Positions 48,746-59,330 of a stretch of 64,000 nucleotides of DNA are shown here, piece by piece (the first letter of the stretch is position 1; the number at the start of each line of letters is the position of its first letter). Under the pieces are notes generated by a model. That model made no database searches. It saw only the letters and a list, made by a program, of their open reading frames with translations, and was not told the origin of the DNA. Made by a program: the position numbers and the translations under genes. Source of the DNA: Nocardioides daedukensis (lineage in GTDB: Bacteria; Actinomycetota; Actinomycetes; Propionibacteriales; Nocardioidaceae). Location: positions 3,658,001 through 3,722,000 of the forward strand of contig NZ_JACCAA010000001.1 of assembly GCF_013408415.1 (NCBI RefSeq). Direction: 5' to 3'.

Positions 48746-50179
48746 GTGACCACCTCGACGAGTCGAGACGATTCATGGGCACGCCACCTCAACGCTGTCG
48801 AGCGCCTGCGCGCTTCTGATGCAGCGATTCCGCGCGGTGCCCCGGTGCGGCTTGCGAAGAAGACCTCGAACCTCTTCCGCCCACGCGTGGCCACGCCAGG
48901 CCGGTGGAGCGCCGGGGGACCTGACGTCTCCGGACTCGACGTCTCCGGGCTCGACCGGGTCATCGCCCTGGACGTCACCGGGCGCACTGCCGACGTGCAG
49001 GGGATGTGCACCTATGAGGAGCTGGTCGCCACGACCTTGGGCCACGGCCTGATCCCACTGGTGGTTCCGCAGCTGCGCACGATCACCCTCGGCGGAGCCG
49101 TCACCGGGCTCGGCATCGAGTCCACCAGCTTTCGCAACGGGCTGCCGCACGAGTCGGTGCTCGAGATGGACATCCTCACCGGCGCCGGCGAGGTGCTCAC
49201 GGCCACCGCCGACAACGAGCATGCCGACCTGTTCCGCACGTTCCCCAACTCCTACGGGTCGTTGGGCTATGCGACCCGGTTGCGGATCGAGCTCGAGCCG
49301 GTCGAGCCCTACGTCGCCCTGCGCCACGTCCGCTTCGACGACGCCCACCTGCTGACGGCGGCGATCGAGCAGATCGCCCTCACCGGGCAGTGGGAGGGCG
49401 AGCGCGTCGACGGGCTCGACGGTGTCGCGTTCGATCCCTCAGAGCTCTACCTGACCCTGGCCCGGTGGACGTCTGCAGAGGCCACCGGGGCGAGTGATCG
49501 AGCACCGACGACCTCGGAATACGTCGACGAGATCTACTTCCAGTCGATCCGCCGCAAGCCCGCCGATCTGCTGCGCACCGAGGACTACCTGTGGCGCTGG
49601 GACACCGACTGGTTCTGGTGCTCGGGTGCCTTCGGGCTGCACGACGCGAGGGTGCGGCGGCTCTGGCCGCGGTCCAAGCGACGCTCGGACGTCTATCACC
49701 GCCTGGTCGGCCTCGAGCGTCGTCTCGGGATCGTCGACCGGCTGGACCGGTGGCGGGGCAAGCCGCTTCGCGAACGCGTGATCCAGGACATCGAGGTGCC
49801 GCTGGAGAACCTCCCCGCCTTCCTCGACTGGTTCGACGAGAGCGTCGCGATGCGCCCGGTGTGGCTGTGCCCGCTGCGCCTGCGCGGCGACCGCACCTGG
49901 CCGACGTACCCGCTGCGCACCGCGACCACCTATGTGAACGTCGGCTTCTGGGGGACCGTGCCCGTCGGCGACGCCGCGCCCGACGCGCCCGTCAACCGGG
50001 CGATCGAGGCCAAGGTGCACGAGCTCGGCGGCCACAAGTCGCTCTATTCCGAGGCGTTCTACGACCGAGCGGACTTCGACGTGCTCTATGACGGCGCGAA
50101 CCTGGCCGCGCTCAAACGGCGCTATGACCCCGACGACCGGCTCACCTCTCTCTACGACAAGGCGGTACGACGACGATGA
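48746..50179 (+). CDS. FAD-dependent oxidoreductase of 10-methyl fatty acid synthesis
   Basis: The 477-residue FAD_binding_4 protein (DHCR24-like) has the flavin motif PLVVPQLRTITLGGAVTGLG and GSLGYATRLRIEL. Next to a cyclopropane-synthase-like methyltransferase it matches BfaA/TmsA, which reduces the 10-methylene intermediate to 10-methylstearic (tuberculostearic) acid in Actinobacteria. TAGCGT at 48734-48739 is exactly 12 bases before the GTG, fitting a leaderless mRNA. It overlaps the methyltransferase gene by four bases. The pathway call is from pairing and family. Confidence 0.82.
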   Translation: MTTSTSRDDSWARHLNAVERLRASDAAIPRGAPVRLAKKTSNLFRPRVATPGRWSAGGPDVSGLDVSGLDRVIALDVTGRTADVQGMCTYEELVATTLGHGLIPLVVPQLRTITLGGAVTGLGIESTSFRNGLPHESVLEMDILTGAGEVLTATADNEHADLFRTFPNSYGSLGYATRLRIELEPVEPYVALRHVRFDDAHLLTAAIEQIALTGQWEGERVDGLDGVAFDPSELYLTLARWTSAEATGASDRAPTTSEYVDEIYFQSIRRKPADLLRTEDYLWRWDTDWFWCSGAFGLHDARVRRLWPRSKRRSDVYHRLVGLERRLGIVDRLDRWRGKPLRERVIQDIEVPLENLPAFLDWFDESVAMRPVWLCPLRLRGDRTWPTYPLRTATTYVNVGFWGTVPVGDAAPDAPVNRAIEAKVHELGGHKSLYSEAFYDRADFDVLYDGANLAALKRRYDPDDRLTSLYDKAVRRR

Positions 50180-51462
50180 GCAGCCTCACCCAGTCCGATC
50201 CGGTCACCATCGCAGAGGCGATCGAGTCCCTCCTCAAGGACGGCGTCCCGGTCAGGTTCACGGCGTACGACGGCAGCTCGGCCGGTCCGGTCGACGCTGC
50301 GATCGGCCTGCACCTGAAGAACGAGCGCGGGCTGTCCTACATCATGACCGCCCCCGGAGACCTGGGCATGGCGCGGGCCTATGTGAGCGGCGACCTTGAG
50401 CTGAGCGGGTGCCACCCGGGCAATCCGCACCCGGCGATGTCGCTGCTGATGAGCCACCTGCGGTTCCGTCGGCCCAGCCTCAGCGAGGGGCTGCGACTGG
50501 TCAGGGGATTGGGGATCAGCAAGCTCGTCCCGCCTCCGGTCCCCGTCCAGGAGCACCTGCCGCGCTGGCGCCGGGCCGTCGAGGGACTGCGCCACTCAAG
50601 GCCTCGTGACGCCGACGTGATCTCGCACCACTACGACGTCTCCAACCGGTTCTATGAGCTGGTGCTCGGTCCGTCAATGACCTACACGTGCGCGCTGTAC
50701 GAGAGTCCGTCGGCAACCCTGGAGGAGGCCCAGGCGGCGAAATATGAGCTGGTCGCCCGCAAGCTCGGACTCGAACCGGGCCAGCGCCTGCTCGACGTCG
50801 GCTGCGGGTGGGGCGGCATGGTCCGGCACGCCGCGAGGGAACACGGCGTACGGGCGCTCGGCGTCACCCTCTCGCTGGAGCAGGCGCAGTGGGCCAAGGA
50901 GGCGATCGATCGCGAGGGGCTCTCGGACCTGGCCGAGGTGCGCCACCTCGACTACCGCGACGTGCAGGACGGCGACTTCGACGCGGTCAGCTCGATCGGC
51001 CTGACCGAGCACATCGGGGTGCGCAACTACCCGGCATACTTCGGCTTCCTGCGCGACCGGCTCCGCCCCGGCGGTCGGCTGCTCAACCACTGCATCACCC
51101 GCTCCCACAACCGCCCGACCGACACCGGCGCGTTCATCGACCGCTATGTCTTCCCGGACGGCGAGCTGACCGGTTCCGGCACCATCGTCAGCGCTGCCCA
51201 GGACGCCGGTCTCGAGGTGCAGCACACCGAGAACATCCGGCGGCACTATGCGCGCACGCTGGCCGGCTGGAGCGACAACCTGGTCGAGCACTGGGACGAG
51301 TGCGTGGCCGAGGTCGGCGAGGGCACGGCGCGGGTGTGGGGGATCTACATGGCGGGTTCGCGCCTCGCGTTCGAGCGCGACGAGATCGAGCTGCACCACG
51401 TGCTGGCCACCCGGAACAGTGAGATGGGCGACCCGTCGTATCCGATGCGTCATGAGTTCTGA
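50176..51462 (+). CDS. Cyclopropane-fatty-acyl-phospholipid synthase family methyltransferase
   Basis: The 428-residue enzyme has the CMAS fold: HHYDVSNRFYELVLGPSMTYTCALYE (anchors HHYDVSNRFYE near 152 and MTYTCALYE) and SAM motif LLDVGCGWGGMV (near 205). It would transfer a methyl group to C10 of oleoyl phospholipid (BfaB/TmsB role), giving 10-methylene stearate for the oxidoreductase upstream. The N-terminal about 130 residues are the non-catalytic phospholipid-binding part. It is the second gene of the pair, overlapping the first by four bases. Confidence 0.88.
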   Translation: MSSLTQSDPVTIAEAIESLLKDGVPVRFTAYDGSSAGPVDAAIGLHLKNERGLSYIMTAPGDLGMARAYVSGDLELSGCHPGNPHPAMSLLMSHLRFRRPSLSEGLRLVRGLGISKLVPPPVPVQEHLPRWRRAVEGLRHSRPRDADVISHHYDVSNRFYELVLGPSMTYTCALYESPSATLEEAQAAKYELVARKLGLEPGQRLLDVGCGWGGMVRHAAREHGVRALGVTLSLEQAQWAKEAIDREGLSDLAEVRHLDYRDVQDGDFDAVSSIGLTEHIGVRNYPAYFGFLRDRLRPGGRLLNHCITRSHNRPTDTGAFIDRYVFPDGELTGSGTIVSAAQDAGLEVQHTENIRRHYARTLAGWSDNLVEHWDECVAEVGEGTARVWGIYMAGSRLAFERDEIELHHVLATRNSEMGDPSYPMRHEF

Positions 51463-51539
51463 GTCAGCCACCGGACAGGGGCCGGTCGTGGAGCCCCGGT
51501 CGTGGCGGCCACCCGTCGCGAATGCCCTAGCCTTGGCGG

Positions 51540-52331
51540 GTGAGCACCCGAGCAGAGCACTACCCCGCCGTGGTGCAACAGCGTGAGCAGATCTCCAGCC
51601 ACCTCGTCCGACTGACCCTGGGCGGCGACGGCCTCGCCGACTTCGCGAGCACGGGGATCCCTGATGAGTGGGTCGGCCTGATCGTGCCCGGCCAGTTCCA
51701 GAGCCGCTACTACACGGTCAGGTCGTGGGACGGCGCGCAGATGGTCCTCGACGTGGTCGTGCACGAGACCGGCCTGGTCACCCAGTGGGCCAGCGGCGAC
51801 TGTGTCGGCGACACCGTCACGATCACCGAGCCGAAGGGCTCCTTCACCCTTCCCGAGGACGCCCGCTGGGTCTACCTGGTCGGGGACCTGACCGCGCTGC
51901 CGGCGATGGCCCGGATCGTCGAGACCCTCGGTCCCGACATCCCGGTCAAGGTCTGGGCCGAGGTGGGCGAGCAGGTGCCCGGCTACTTCGACGAGGGCTT
52001 CGTGAGCCGCGGCGACCTGTCCTGGATCCCGCACCAGGCCGAGCACGGCAGTGGCCTGGCCACCTGGGTGGAGTCGCTGCCCTGGCCCGAGGAGCCCGGC
52101 TACTTCTGGATGGCCGGCGAGTCCGCCCAGATGCGGGCGATCCGCAAGCACCTGATGCGCGAGCTCAAGCTGCCGCCCACTACCTATGACGTGATGGGCT
52201 ATTGGCGCGGGGTGGCCAAGCGACAGCCCCGTAGTGTCGACCCGGGGCCGATCTATCGGGCCGGCAAGGCAGCAGGAAAGACCGATGAACAGATCTGGGC
52301 CGACTACGACGCAGCACGGGAGAACGAGTGA
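51540..52331 (+). CDS. Siderophore-interacting protein (FAD-dependent ferric reductase)
   Basis: The 263-residue SIP protein has a flavin-binding barrel with RYYTVRSWD (near 57), the NADPH part VYLVGDLTALPAMARIVETL (near 108) and FWMAGESAQMRAIRKHL (near 190). It reduces ferric siderophores in the cytoplasm to release iron. TAGCCT at 51528-51533 is 12 bases before the GTG (leaderless). It overlaps era by four bases; that coupling is probably positional rather than functional. Confidence 0.9.
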   Translation: MSTRAEHYPAVVQQREQISSHLVRLTLGGDGLADFASTGIPDEWVGLIVPGQFQSRYYTVRSWDGAQMVLDVVVHETGLVTQWASGDCVGDTVTITEPKGSFTLPEDARWVYLVGDLTALPAMARIVETLGPDIPVKVWAEVGEQVPGYFDEGFVSRGDLSWIPHQAEHGSGLATWVESLPWPEEPGYFWMAGESAQMRAIRKHLMRELKLPPTTYDVMGYWRGVAKRQPRSVDPGPIYRAGKAAGKTDEQIWADYDAARENE

Positions 52332-53326
52332 ACAGCGACAAGGGTGAATCGGACCGCGACTTCGACGTGAGTGGCGTCGCCGCGTCCGGGCCGCTGCACG
52401 GTCAGCGCGAGGACGGCTTCCGCAGCGGGTTCGTCTCGTTCGTGGGCCGGCCGAACGCCGGGAAGTCCACCCTGACCAACGCCCTGGTCGGCAGCAAGGT
52501 CGTGATCACCTCCTCGCGACCCCAGACCACCCGCACCGTGGTGCGCGGCATCGTCCACCGAGACGACGCCCAGCTGATCCTCGTCGACACACCCGGACTG
52601 CACCGCCCGCGCACGCTGCTCGGCGAGCGGCTCAACGACCTGGTCAAGACCACCTGGGCCGAGGTCGACGTCGTCGCGGTCTGCTTCCCGGCCAACGAGA
52701 AGATCGGGCCCGGCGACCGGTTCATCGTCAACGAGCTCGCCAAGGTACGTCGTACGATCAAGGTCGCGGTGGCGACCAAGACCGACCTGGCCACGCCTGA
52801 GCAGATCGGCGAGCACCTGCTCGCGATCCAGGCCCTGGGCGCCGAGACCGGCACCGAGTGGGCCGAGATCGTTCCCGTCTCCGCGGTCGCCGGCGACCAG
52901 GTCCAGCTGCTGGCCGACATCTTCGTCGGGATGCTTCCCGAGGGTCCGCCGCTCTATCCGGACGGCGACCTGAGCGATGCCCCCGAGGAGGCGATCGCCG
53001 CGGAGCTGATCCGCGAGGCCGCCCTCGAGGGTGTGCGCGACGAGCTGCCGCACTCGATCGCGGTCGTGGTCGAGGAGATGTCGCTGCGCGAGGACCGGGA
53101 CCCGGACAAGCCGCTGCTCGACATCCACGCGTCGGTCTATGTCGAGCGGGACTCGCAGAAGGGGATCGTGATCGGCCACAAGGGGTCGCGGTTGCGCCAG
53201 GTCGGCACCGATGCCCGCAAGCAAATCGAGGCGATGCTCGGGACGCCGGTCTTCCTGGACCTGCGGGTCAAGGTCGCCAAGGAGTGGCAGCGCGATCCAC
53301 GACAGCTGCGCAAGCTGGGCTTCTGA
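52328..53326 (+). CDS. era: GTPase Era
   Basis: The 332-residue GTPase binds 16S rRNA and aids 30S assembly. G1 GRPNAGKST, G2 TTRTVVRG, G3 DTPGL and G4 TKTD are present; Thr instead of Asn in G4 is common in actinobacterial Era. The C-terminal KH domain has GIVIGHKGSRLRQVG. The first about 30 residues are a charged extension. GTG start overlaps the SIP gene. It converges on the septum-formation gene with one base between stops. Confidence 0.95.
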   Translation: MNSDKGESDRDFDVSGVAASGPLHGQREDGFRSGFVSFVGRPNAGKSTLTNALVGSKVVITSSRPQTTRTVVRGIVHRDDAQLILVDTPGLHRPRTLLGERLNDLVKTTWAEVDVVAVCFPANEKIGPGDRFIVNELAKVRRTIKVAVATKTDLATPEQIGEHLLAIQALGAETGTEWAEIVPVSAVAGDQVQLLADIFVGMLPEGPPLYPDGDLSDAPEEAIAAELIREAALEGVRDELPHSIAVVVEEMSLREDRDPDKPLLDIHASVYVERDSQKGIVIGHKGSRLRQVGTDARKQIEAMLGTPVFLDLRVKVAKEWQRDPRQLRKLGF

Positions 53327-53327
53327 C

Positions 53328-54194
53328 TCAGTCGGGGATCCAGCAGGTGCCGTGCTGGATGCCCTGTTCCCACTGCTCCTTGGTCGGCCACTCATAGCCC
53401 CAGCTGAACTTCAGCTTGTCCTCGGCCCGGGCCCGCGCTGACGACTTGCAGCTCGACTCACCGGCTCGGGCGGCGCGCTCTCCGGGCCAGGCATCCGACT
53501 TGGTGGACTTCACGGTCCGGGTGCCGATCGCGCGCCAGCTGTGCTTGGCCGAGCAGACCACCCGGCTGAACGACGAGGATCCCGGCTTGCCGGTGCTGCA
53601 CAGCCCGTAGCGGCTGCGGCCGGCCTGGGTGGCCAGCACTCCGCGCAGGCTCTGCTTGGTCGGCTGCAGCTTCTCCTTGCCGGCCAGCACGACGGCGTCG
53701 CAGCGATACCAGTTGTGCCCGGCATCCGACTCCGCGACGGTGGGCCCGAACCAGACCGCGCGGATCATGCTCAGTCGCAGGGTCGCCGGCGAGGCGCCCA
53801 GATAGGCGGGAAGTGCTTGCGGGCAGGCCTGGGCTGCCTGGGCCCGTGCGCGCTCGGAGTCCACCGCGACCAGGTGCCCGTCGAGGACCGACTCCAGCTC
53901 GGCCACCCGGAAGGTCTGGGAGGTGTGGCTGGTCGCGCAGGGCACCGAGGAGGCGTCGACCGTGGGGGCAAGCCCCTCGGCATAGGTCAGGTCATAACAG
54001 CGCCCCGCACGCGGCGGGTCCGGTGCCACGGCAGGAGTGGGCTTGGCCGTGGCGGTGGGGGTGGGCTCGGGCTTCTCGGACTCGGTGCTGCCACCGGTGC
54101 AGCCCGCGAGGAGTGCGCCGAGGACGAATACACTGACGATCGCGGTCCGTGCCTGGCGCGGGCCGCTGCGCGGCAGCAGGCGGCCCGAGATCAT
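53328..54194 (-). CDS. Septum-formation-like lipoprotein (second of two)
   Basis: The 288-residue exported protein has a lipobox LLAGC (Cys32), a Pro/Thr linker, and a Cys-rich domain (RCYDLTYAEGL, VPCATSHTSQTF, WYRCDAVV, CSAKHSWRA, CWIPD) that may form three disulfides. This resembles the Septum_form family of actinobacterial cell-surface proteins. It overlaps the upstream paralog by four bases, so both are made together. The family name rests on similarity; a role in division is unproven. Confidence 0.62.
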   Translation of the reverse strand: MISGRLLPRSGPRQARTAIVSVFVLGALLAGCTGGSTESEKPEPTPTATAKPTPAVAPDPPRAGRCYDLTYAEGLAPTVDASSVPCATSHTSQTFRVAELESVLDGHLVAVDSERARAQAAQACPQALPAYLGASPATLRLSMIRAVWFGPTVAESDAGHNWYRCDAVVLAGKEKLQPTKQSLRGVLATQAGRSRYGLCSTGKPGSSSFSRVVCSAKHSWRAIGTRTVKSTKSDAWPGERAARAGESSCKSSARARAEDKLKFSWGYEWPTKEQWEQGIQHGTCWIPD

Positions 54195-55021
54195 TCCGGA
54201 GTCCTGGCCCAGCAGATCGAACGACGGTTCCCGGCCTTCCACTCTGCCTCGTGGAACCAGGTGTAGGCGTAGTCGTAGTCCACCGGATAGTTCATCCAGG
54301 CGCCGACGGAGTCCGAGCAGAACTCGCGGGTGCGCACCTCGGCCATCCGGTCGCCGGGATATTTGTCCTCGTCCTTGCCGATCTTGATCGTGGTCACCGC
54401 GCGCCACTCGTGCTTCTGCGAGCACGGGACCTTGACCGACCCGGCGACGCTCGCGCCCTGGGCGCAGACCATCCACTTGTCCTGCGGCTTGCCGCTGCCG
54501 AGCAGGCCCTTGGCCGTGGCGGGCAGATTGACGTAGGCCTTTGCCTGGTCACCGCCCCCGACGACGTCGCAGCGGTACCAGCGGGCGCCGTCCTTCCATG
54601 CCTTCTCCGAGGGGCGGAACCAGGCCCAGCTCACGATGCTGCGCATCACCAGGGACTCGTCGGCGCCGAGGAACTTCTCGAACCTCGTCGCGCAGGTCTT
54701 GTAGGCCCACAGCCCGAGCTTCTCGCTCTTGTAGCCGGTGGCGGCGATGCTCTCGGGGATGGTGCCGATGGCGAACGTCTCGGCCGTGTGCGGCTTGTCG
54801 CAGTCGAGGGTCCTGGTGGCGTTGTTGGTCTTGCCGACGTCGTTGGGGGTGAGCACCCGGCAGGCGCCGAGCTCGGGCGGCTCGACGGCGTCGACCTGCG
54901 CAGGGTCGACTCGACTGTTCTTGTCGTCGTCGCTGCAGGCGCTCAGGCCGCTCATCAGCAGAGCGGCGGTGACCGCGACGATCAGGTGGCGTCCGGATGG
55001 CACAGTCAGCAAGGTCCTCAC
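54191..55021 (-). CDS. Septum-formation-like lipoprotein (first of two)
   Basis: The 276-residue protein has a lipobox LSAC (Cys29), then CRVLTPNDVGKTNNATRTLDC, WYRCDVVGGGDQA, CSQKHEWRAVTTIK and ICWARTPE, the same Cys layout as its downstream neighbour. GTG at 55021 overlaps the stop of the flavodoxin-like gene by four bases. The pair arose by tandem duplication and has since diverged strongly (Cys and Trp positions kept). Extracellular, lipid-anchored location is predicted. Confidence 0.62.
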   Translation of the reverse strand: MRTLLTVPSGRHLIVAVTAALLMSGLSACSDDDKNSRVDPAQVDAVEPPELGACRVLTPNDVGKTNNATRTLDCDKPHTAETFAIGTIPESIAATGYKSEKLGLWAYKTCATRFEKFLGADESLVMRSIVSWAWFRPSEKAWKDGARWYRCDVVGGGDQAKAYVNLPATAKGLLGSGKPQDKWMVCAQGASVAGSVKVPCSQKHEWRAVTTIKIGKDEDKYPGDRMAEVRTREFCSDSVGAWMNYPVDYDYAYTWFHEAEWKAGNRRSICWARTPE

Positions 55022-55521
55022 GTGGTCAGCAGTGCGGCGATCGTACCGCCCAGCTCGTAGGCGGCAGAGGTGTGTGAGTCCTCGACGTCGCCGAGCACCT
55101 CGAGTACGTCGTACCCCTGGCGCCACCCGAGTGCGCCGACGATGGACTGGACCGACCTGACGGCACCGGTGGTGTCGTAGCGACCGTGCACCCACAGGCC
55201 GTAGGGCCGCTTGGTCGTCGCGCCCGCCGAGTCGTCCGCCGCGTCGCTGGCCGAGCCGCTGGGGTCGAGGGCTCCGCCGACCTGGAGGAAGGTGGAGTCG
55301 AAGAAGTGCTTGAGCGCCCCGGACATGTAGCCGAAGTTGGCCGGGGTGCCGAGCAGGTAGCCGTCGGCAGCGAGCACGTCGTCGGCCGTCGCCTCCAGGG
55401 CAGCGCGCTCGACGACCTCGACTCCTTCGATGCTCTCGTCGCCGGCACCGGCGATCACGGCCTCGGTGAGGGCTTGCATCGATCGGGTGGGGGAGTGGTG
55501 GACGACAAGCAGGGTGCTCAT
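55018..55521 (-). CDS. Flavodoxin-like NAD(P)H-dependent reductase
   Basis: The 167-residue flavodoxin-fold protein has VVHHSPTRSMQALTEAV (FMN phosphate loop, near 6-22), GYLLGTPANFGYMSGALKHFFDS (near 55-77) and LWVHGRYDTTGA. It probably binds FMN and reduces quinones or similar compounds. It is the first gene of a three-gene minus-strand unit with the lipoproteins; CAGGCT sits 12 bases before the ATG. It is divergent from leuA across the leucine leader. Confidence 0.85.
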   Translation of the reverse strand: MSTLLVVHHSPTRSMQALTEAVIAGAGDESIEGVEVVERAALEATADDVLAADGYLLGTPANFGYMSGALKHFFDSTFLQVGGALDPSGSASDAADDSAGATTKRPYGLWVHGRYDTTGAVRSVQSIVGALGWRQGYDVLEVLGDVEDSHTSAAYELGGTIAALLTT

Positions 55522-55559
55522 GACTCCAGCCTGCCACGGTGCGCTAAGGTGGAATGGTC

Positions 55560-57441
<1,882 letters not shown>

Positions 57442-57909
57442 TCAGTCGGGCAGCACCATCTCGTCCACCAGCAGGTCGGACCCCTCGCGCAGGGGTCCGG
57501 CCTTGCCGTTGGCGACGAACCCGAACCGCTCGTACGTCGTACGCGCGGCGTCGTTGCCACGGGTCACGTCGAGCATCACCCGCCGGCCGCGTTCGCGCGT
57601 CCTGGCCACGATGTCCTCGAGCACGAGCCGGGCGAGCCCGCGTTGGCGGTAGGCCGGGTCGGTCCACATGGCCACGATGTGGGTCCGCTCCTGGTCCATG
57701 TCGAAGCTGCCTCCCATCGCGGCCGGGACCTGGTCGACGTAGACGATCGTGGAGTCCTCGGCACGCTGGCGCCAGGTCTCCTCGCTGAAGGCCTCCTCGC
57801 GCGCCAAGGTGGACCCGAACGCGTCGGGGGAGTCGGCCAGCGACCGCAACCGCAACTCACGCCAGTCCTGCCAGTCGTCTGCGCTCAGGCGGCGTACCTC
57901 GATGCTCAC
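57442..57909 (-). CDS. GNAT family acetyltransferase
   Basis: The 155-residue GNAT enzyme has the CoA motif AYRQRGLARLVLEDIV (near 92) and VTRGNDAARTTYERFGF (near 121). It is of the RimI-like/small-molecule type with an unknown substrate. GTG at 57909 overlaps the stop of the voltage-sensor gene by four bases; a GTG nine bases upstream is closer to the GGAAGGAC site but adds only three residues. It abuts leuA tail-to-tail with no gap. Confidence 0.85.
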   Translation of the reverse strand: MSIEVRRLSADDWQDWRELRLRSLADSPDAFGSTLAREEAFSEETWRQRAEDSTIVYVDQVPAAMGGSFDMDQERTHIVAMWTDPAYRQRGLARLVLEDIVARTRERGRRVMLDVTRGNDAARTTYERFGFVANGKAGPLREGSDLLVDEMVLPD

Positions 57910-58712
57910 GACTGCCACGTCCTTCCGGGGTGCTGCTCGGCCTCGTACTTGCCGCGCACGGCCGCACGCATCTGGTCGATGTTCTCGCGCAGCGCATCCG
58001 AGACCAGCTCGTCGGTGCGCGGGTCGTTGAGGACCTCGAAGAGCAACCGGAACACGGTGTCGCTGACCAGGCGCACCACGTCATCGTGGAACGGCAGGAA
58101 CTTCAACCGCCCCATCTGCTGGTCCCGCTTGATCAGGTCGAGGACCAGGGCGTCGAGCTCGCTGCGGTTCTCGTTCAGGGCACGCGCGATGTTGGCCGTG
58201 TAGTGACCGGTCTGGAGCACTGCGGTCACCTCGTCCATCACCGCGATCGTGACCGGGCGCTTGATCGCCTCGACGAGGGTGTCCGTGCCCTGCTTGAGGA
58301 TCGCCGCGGTGACCCGGTCGCCGAAGGCGCGGTCGGCGGCACGGCCCAGTCTGGCCAGGACGATGACGATCCGCAGCAGCCGGAACGACCTGAAGGCCGG
58401 GTGCGAGACCGGGATCATCCCCAGCACCTCGTACCAGTAGCGCACCGGGAACCGCCAGCCCAGGCCGGAGCGACCCCAGCGCCACAGGAACTCGACCGCG
58501 AACAACGCACAGATCGCGTAGTCGGCGAGGATCACCTTGCGCTGGGTGGCCTCCGGGACGTCCCAGAAGGTGATCCAGGCAAGCAGGACGACGGAGATCA
58601 GGGCAATCACGAGCATCGCCCAGTCCGCGAACCCGACCGGCGGCTTGGACGGATAGCTGGCCAGCGGCGGCTGCTTCGCCGACCTGCGGCGGGCCATGGC
58701 GTGCGAGGACAT
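57906..58712 (-). CDS. Voltage-sensor-like membrane protein without a pore
   Basis: The 268-residue protein has four hydrophobic segments (about 29-145). The fourth reads RSFRLLRIVIVLARLGRAADR, with Arg every third or fourth residue, like the S4 helix of voltage-gated channels. No pore helix or selectivity filter follows; the remaining about 120 residues are a soluble helical domain (KRPVTIAVMDEVTAVL, DLIKRDQQMGRLKF). It is therefore a voltage-sensing-domain protein or a channel remnant; the function is open. Confidence 0.72.
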   Translation of the reverse strand: MSSHAMARRRSAKQPPLASYPSKPPVGFADWAMLVIALISVVLLAWITFWDVPEATQRKVILADYAICALFAVEFLWRWGRSGLGWRFPVRYWYEVLGMIPVSHPAFRSFRLLRIVIVLARLGRAADRAFGDRVTAAILKQGTDTLVEAIKRPVTIAVMDEVTAVLQTGHYTANIARALNENRSELDALVLDLIKRDQQMGRLKFLPFHDDVVRLVSDTVFRLLFEVLNDPRTDELVSDALRENIDQMRAAVRGKYEAEQHPGRTWQS

Positions 58713-58754
58713 GCGGACAAGAGTGTCAGGTTCGCTGCCGATAGGCTCGCCGCC

Positions 58755-59276
58755 ATGCGAACCGCACGGAGAATCACCTCAGCCCTTGCCGCCACGGCAT
58801 TCCTGTTCACCGCCGCAGCCTGCTCGGACTCCGGTGACTCCTCGGACGGCGACGCGGCACCCGGCAAGGAGTGCACCGCAGACGACATCGAGGTCACCGG
58901 CGGCTTCGGTGAGAAGCCGACCGTGACGCTGCCCGACGACTGCACGCCACCGACCTCCGTGGTGACCAAGGACCTGGTCGCCGGATCCGGGCCCGAGGCC
59001 AAGGAGGGCGACACGGTCCTGACCGACTACCTGCTCGTCACTTGGTCGAACAAGCAGGTGTTGGACAACTCGTTCGATCGCGGCCAGCCGTTCCCGGTCA
59101 CCCCGTTGGGCCAGGCACCGGTGATCGACGGCTGGAACGAGGGCCTGGTCGGCATCCAGAAGGACGCCCGACGCCTGATCATCATCCCGCCGGAGAAGGG
59201 CTACGGCCCCGGCGGCAACGGCGTCGAGCCGAACGAGACCCTCGTCTTCGTCGTGGACGCGCTCGAGATCAGCTGA
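58755..59276 (+). CDS. FKBP-type peptidyl-prolyl isomerase lipoprotein
   Basis: The 173-residue exported protein has a lipobox-like TAAAC (Cys22-23 region), a short linker and a C-terminal FKBP domain (about 70-173): VLTDYLLVTWSNKQVLDNSFD, IDGWNEGLVGIQKDARRLIIIPPEKGYG (anchors GWNEGLVG and GYGPGGNG). It would help proline isomerisation of proteins outside the membrane. TAGGCT at 58742-58747 is 13 bases before the ATG (near leaderless). Confidence 0.88.
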   Translation: MRTARRITSALAATAFLFTAAACSDSGDSSDGDAAPGKECTADDIEVTGGFGEKPTVTLPDDCTPPTSVVTKDLVAGSGPEAKEGDTVLTDYLLVTWSNKQVLDNSFDRGQPFPVTPLGQAPVIDGWNEGLVGIQKDARRLIIIPPEKGYGPGGNGVEPNETLVFVVDALEIS

Positions 59277-59330
59277 TCCCGGCTGGTTCAACTGATCCCC
59301 AGCGGCGGGTCGCGCGATAGATTGCCGGCC

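Noticed and set aside
52780..52800. Defective G4 motif in Era (TKTD instead of NKxD)
   Set aside because: Thr at this position is common in actinobacterial Era proteins and the other G motifs are intact.
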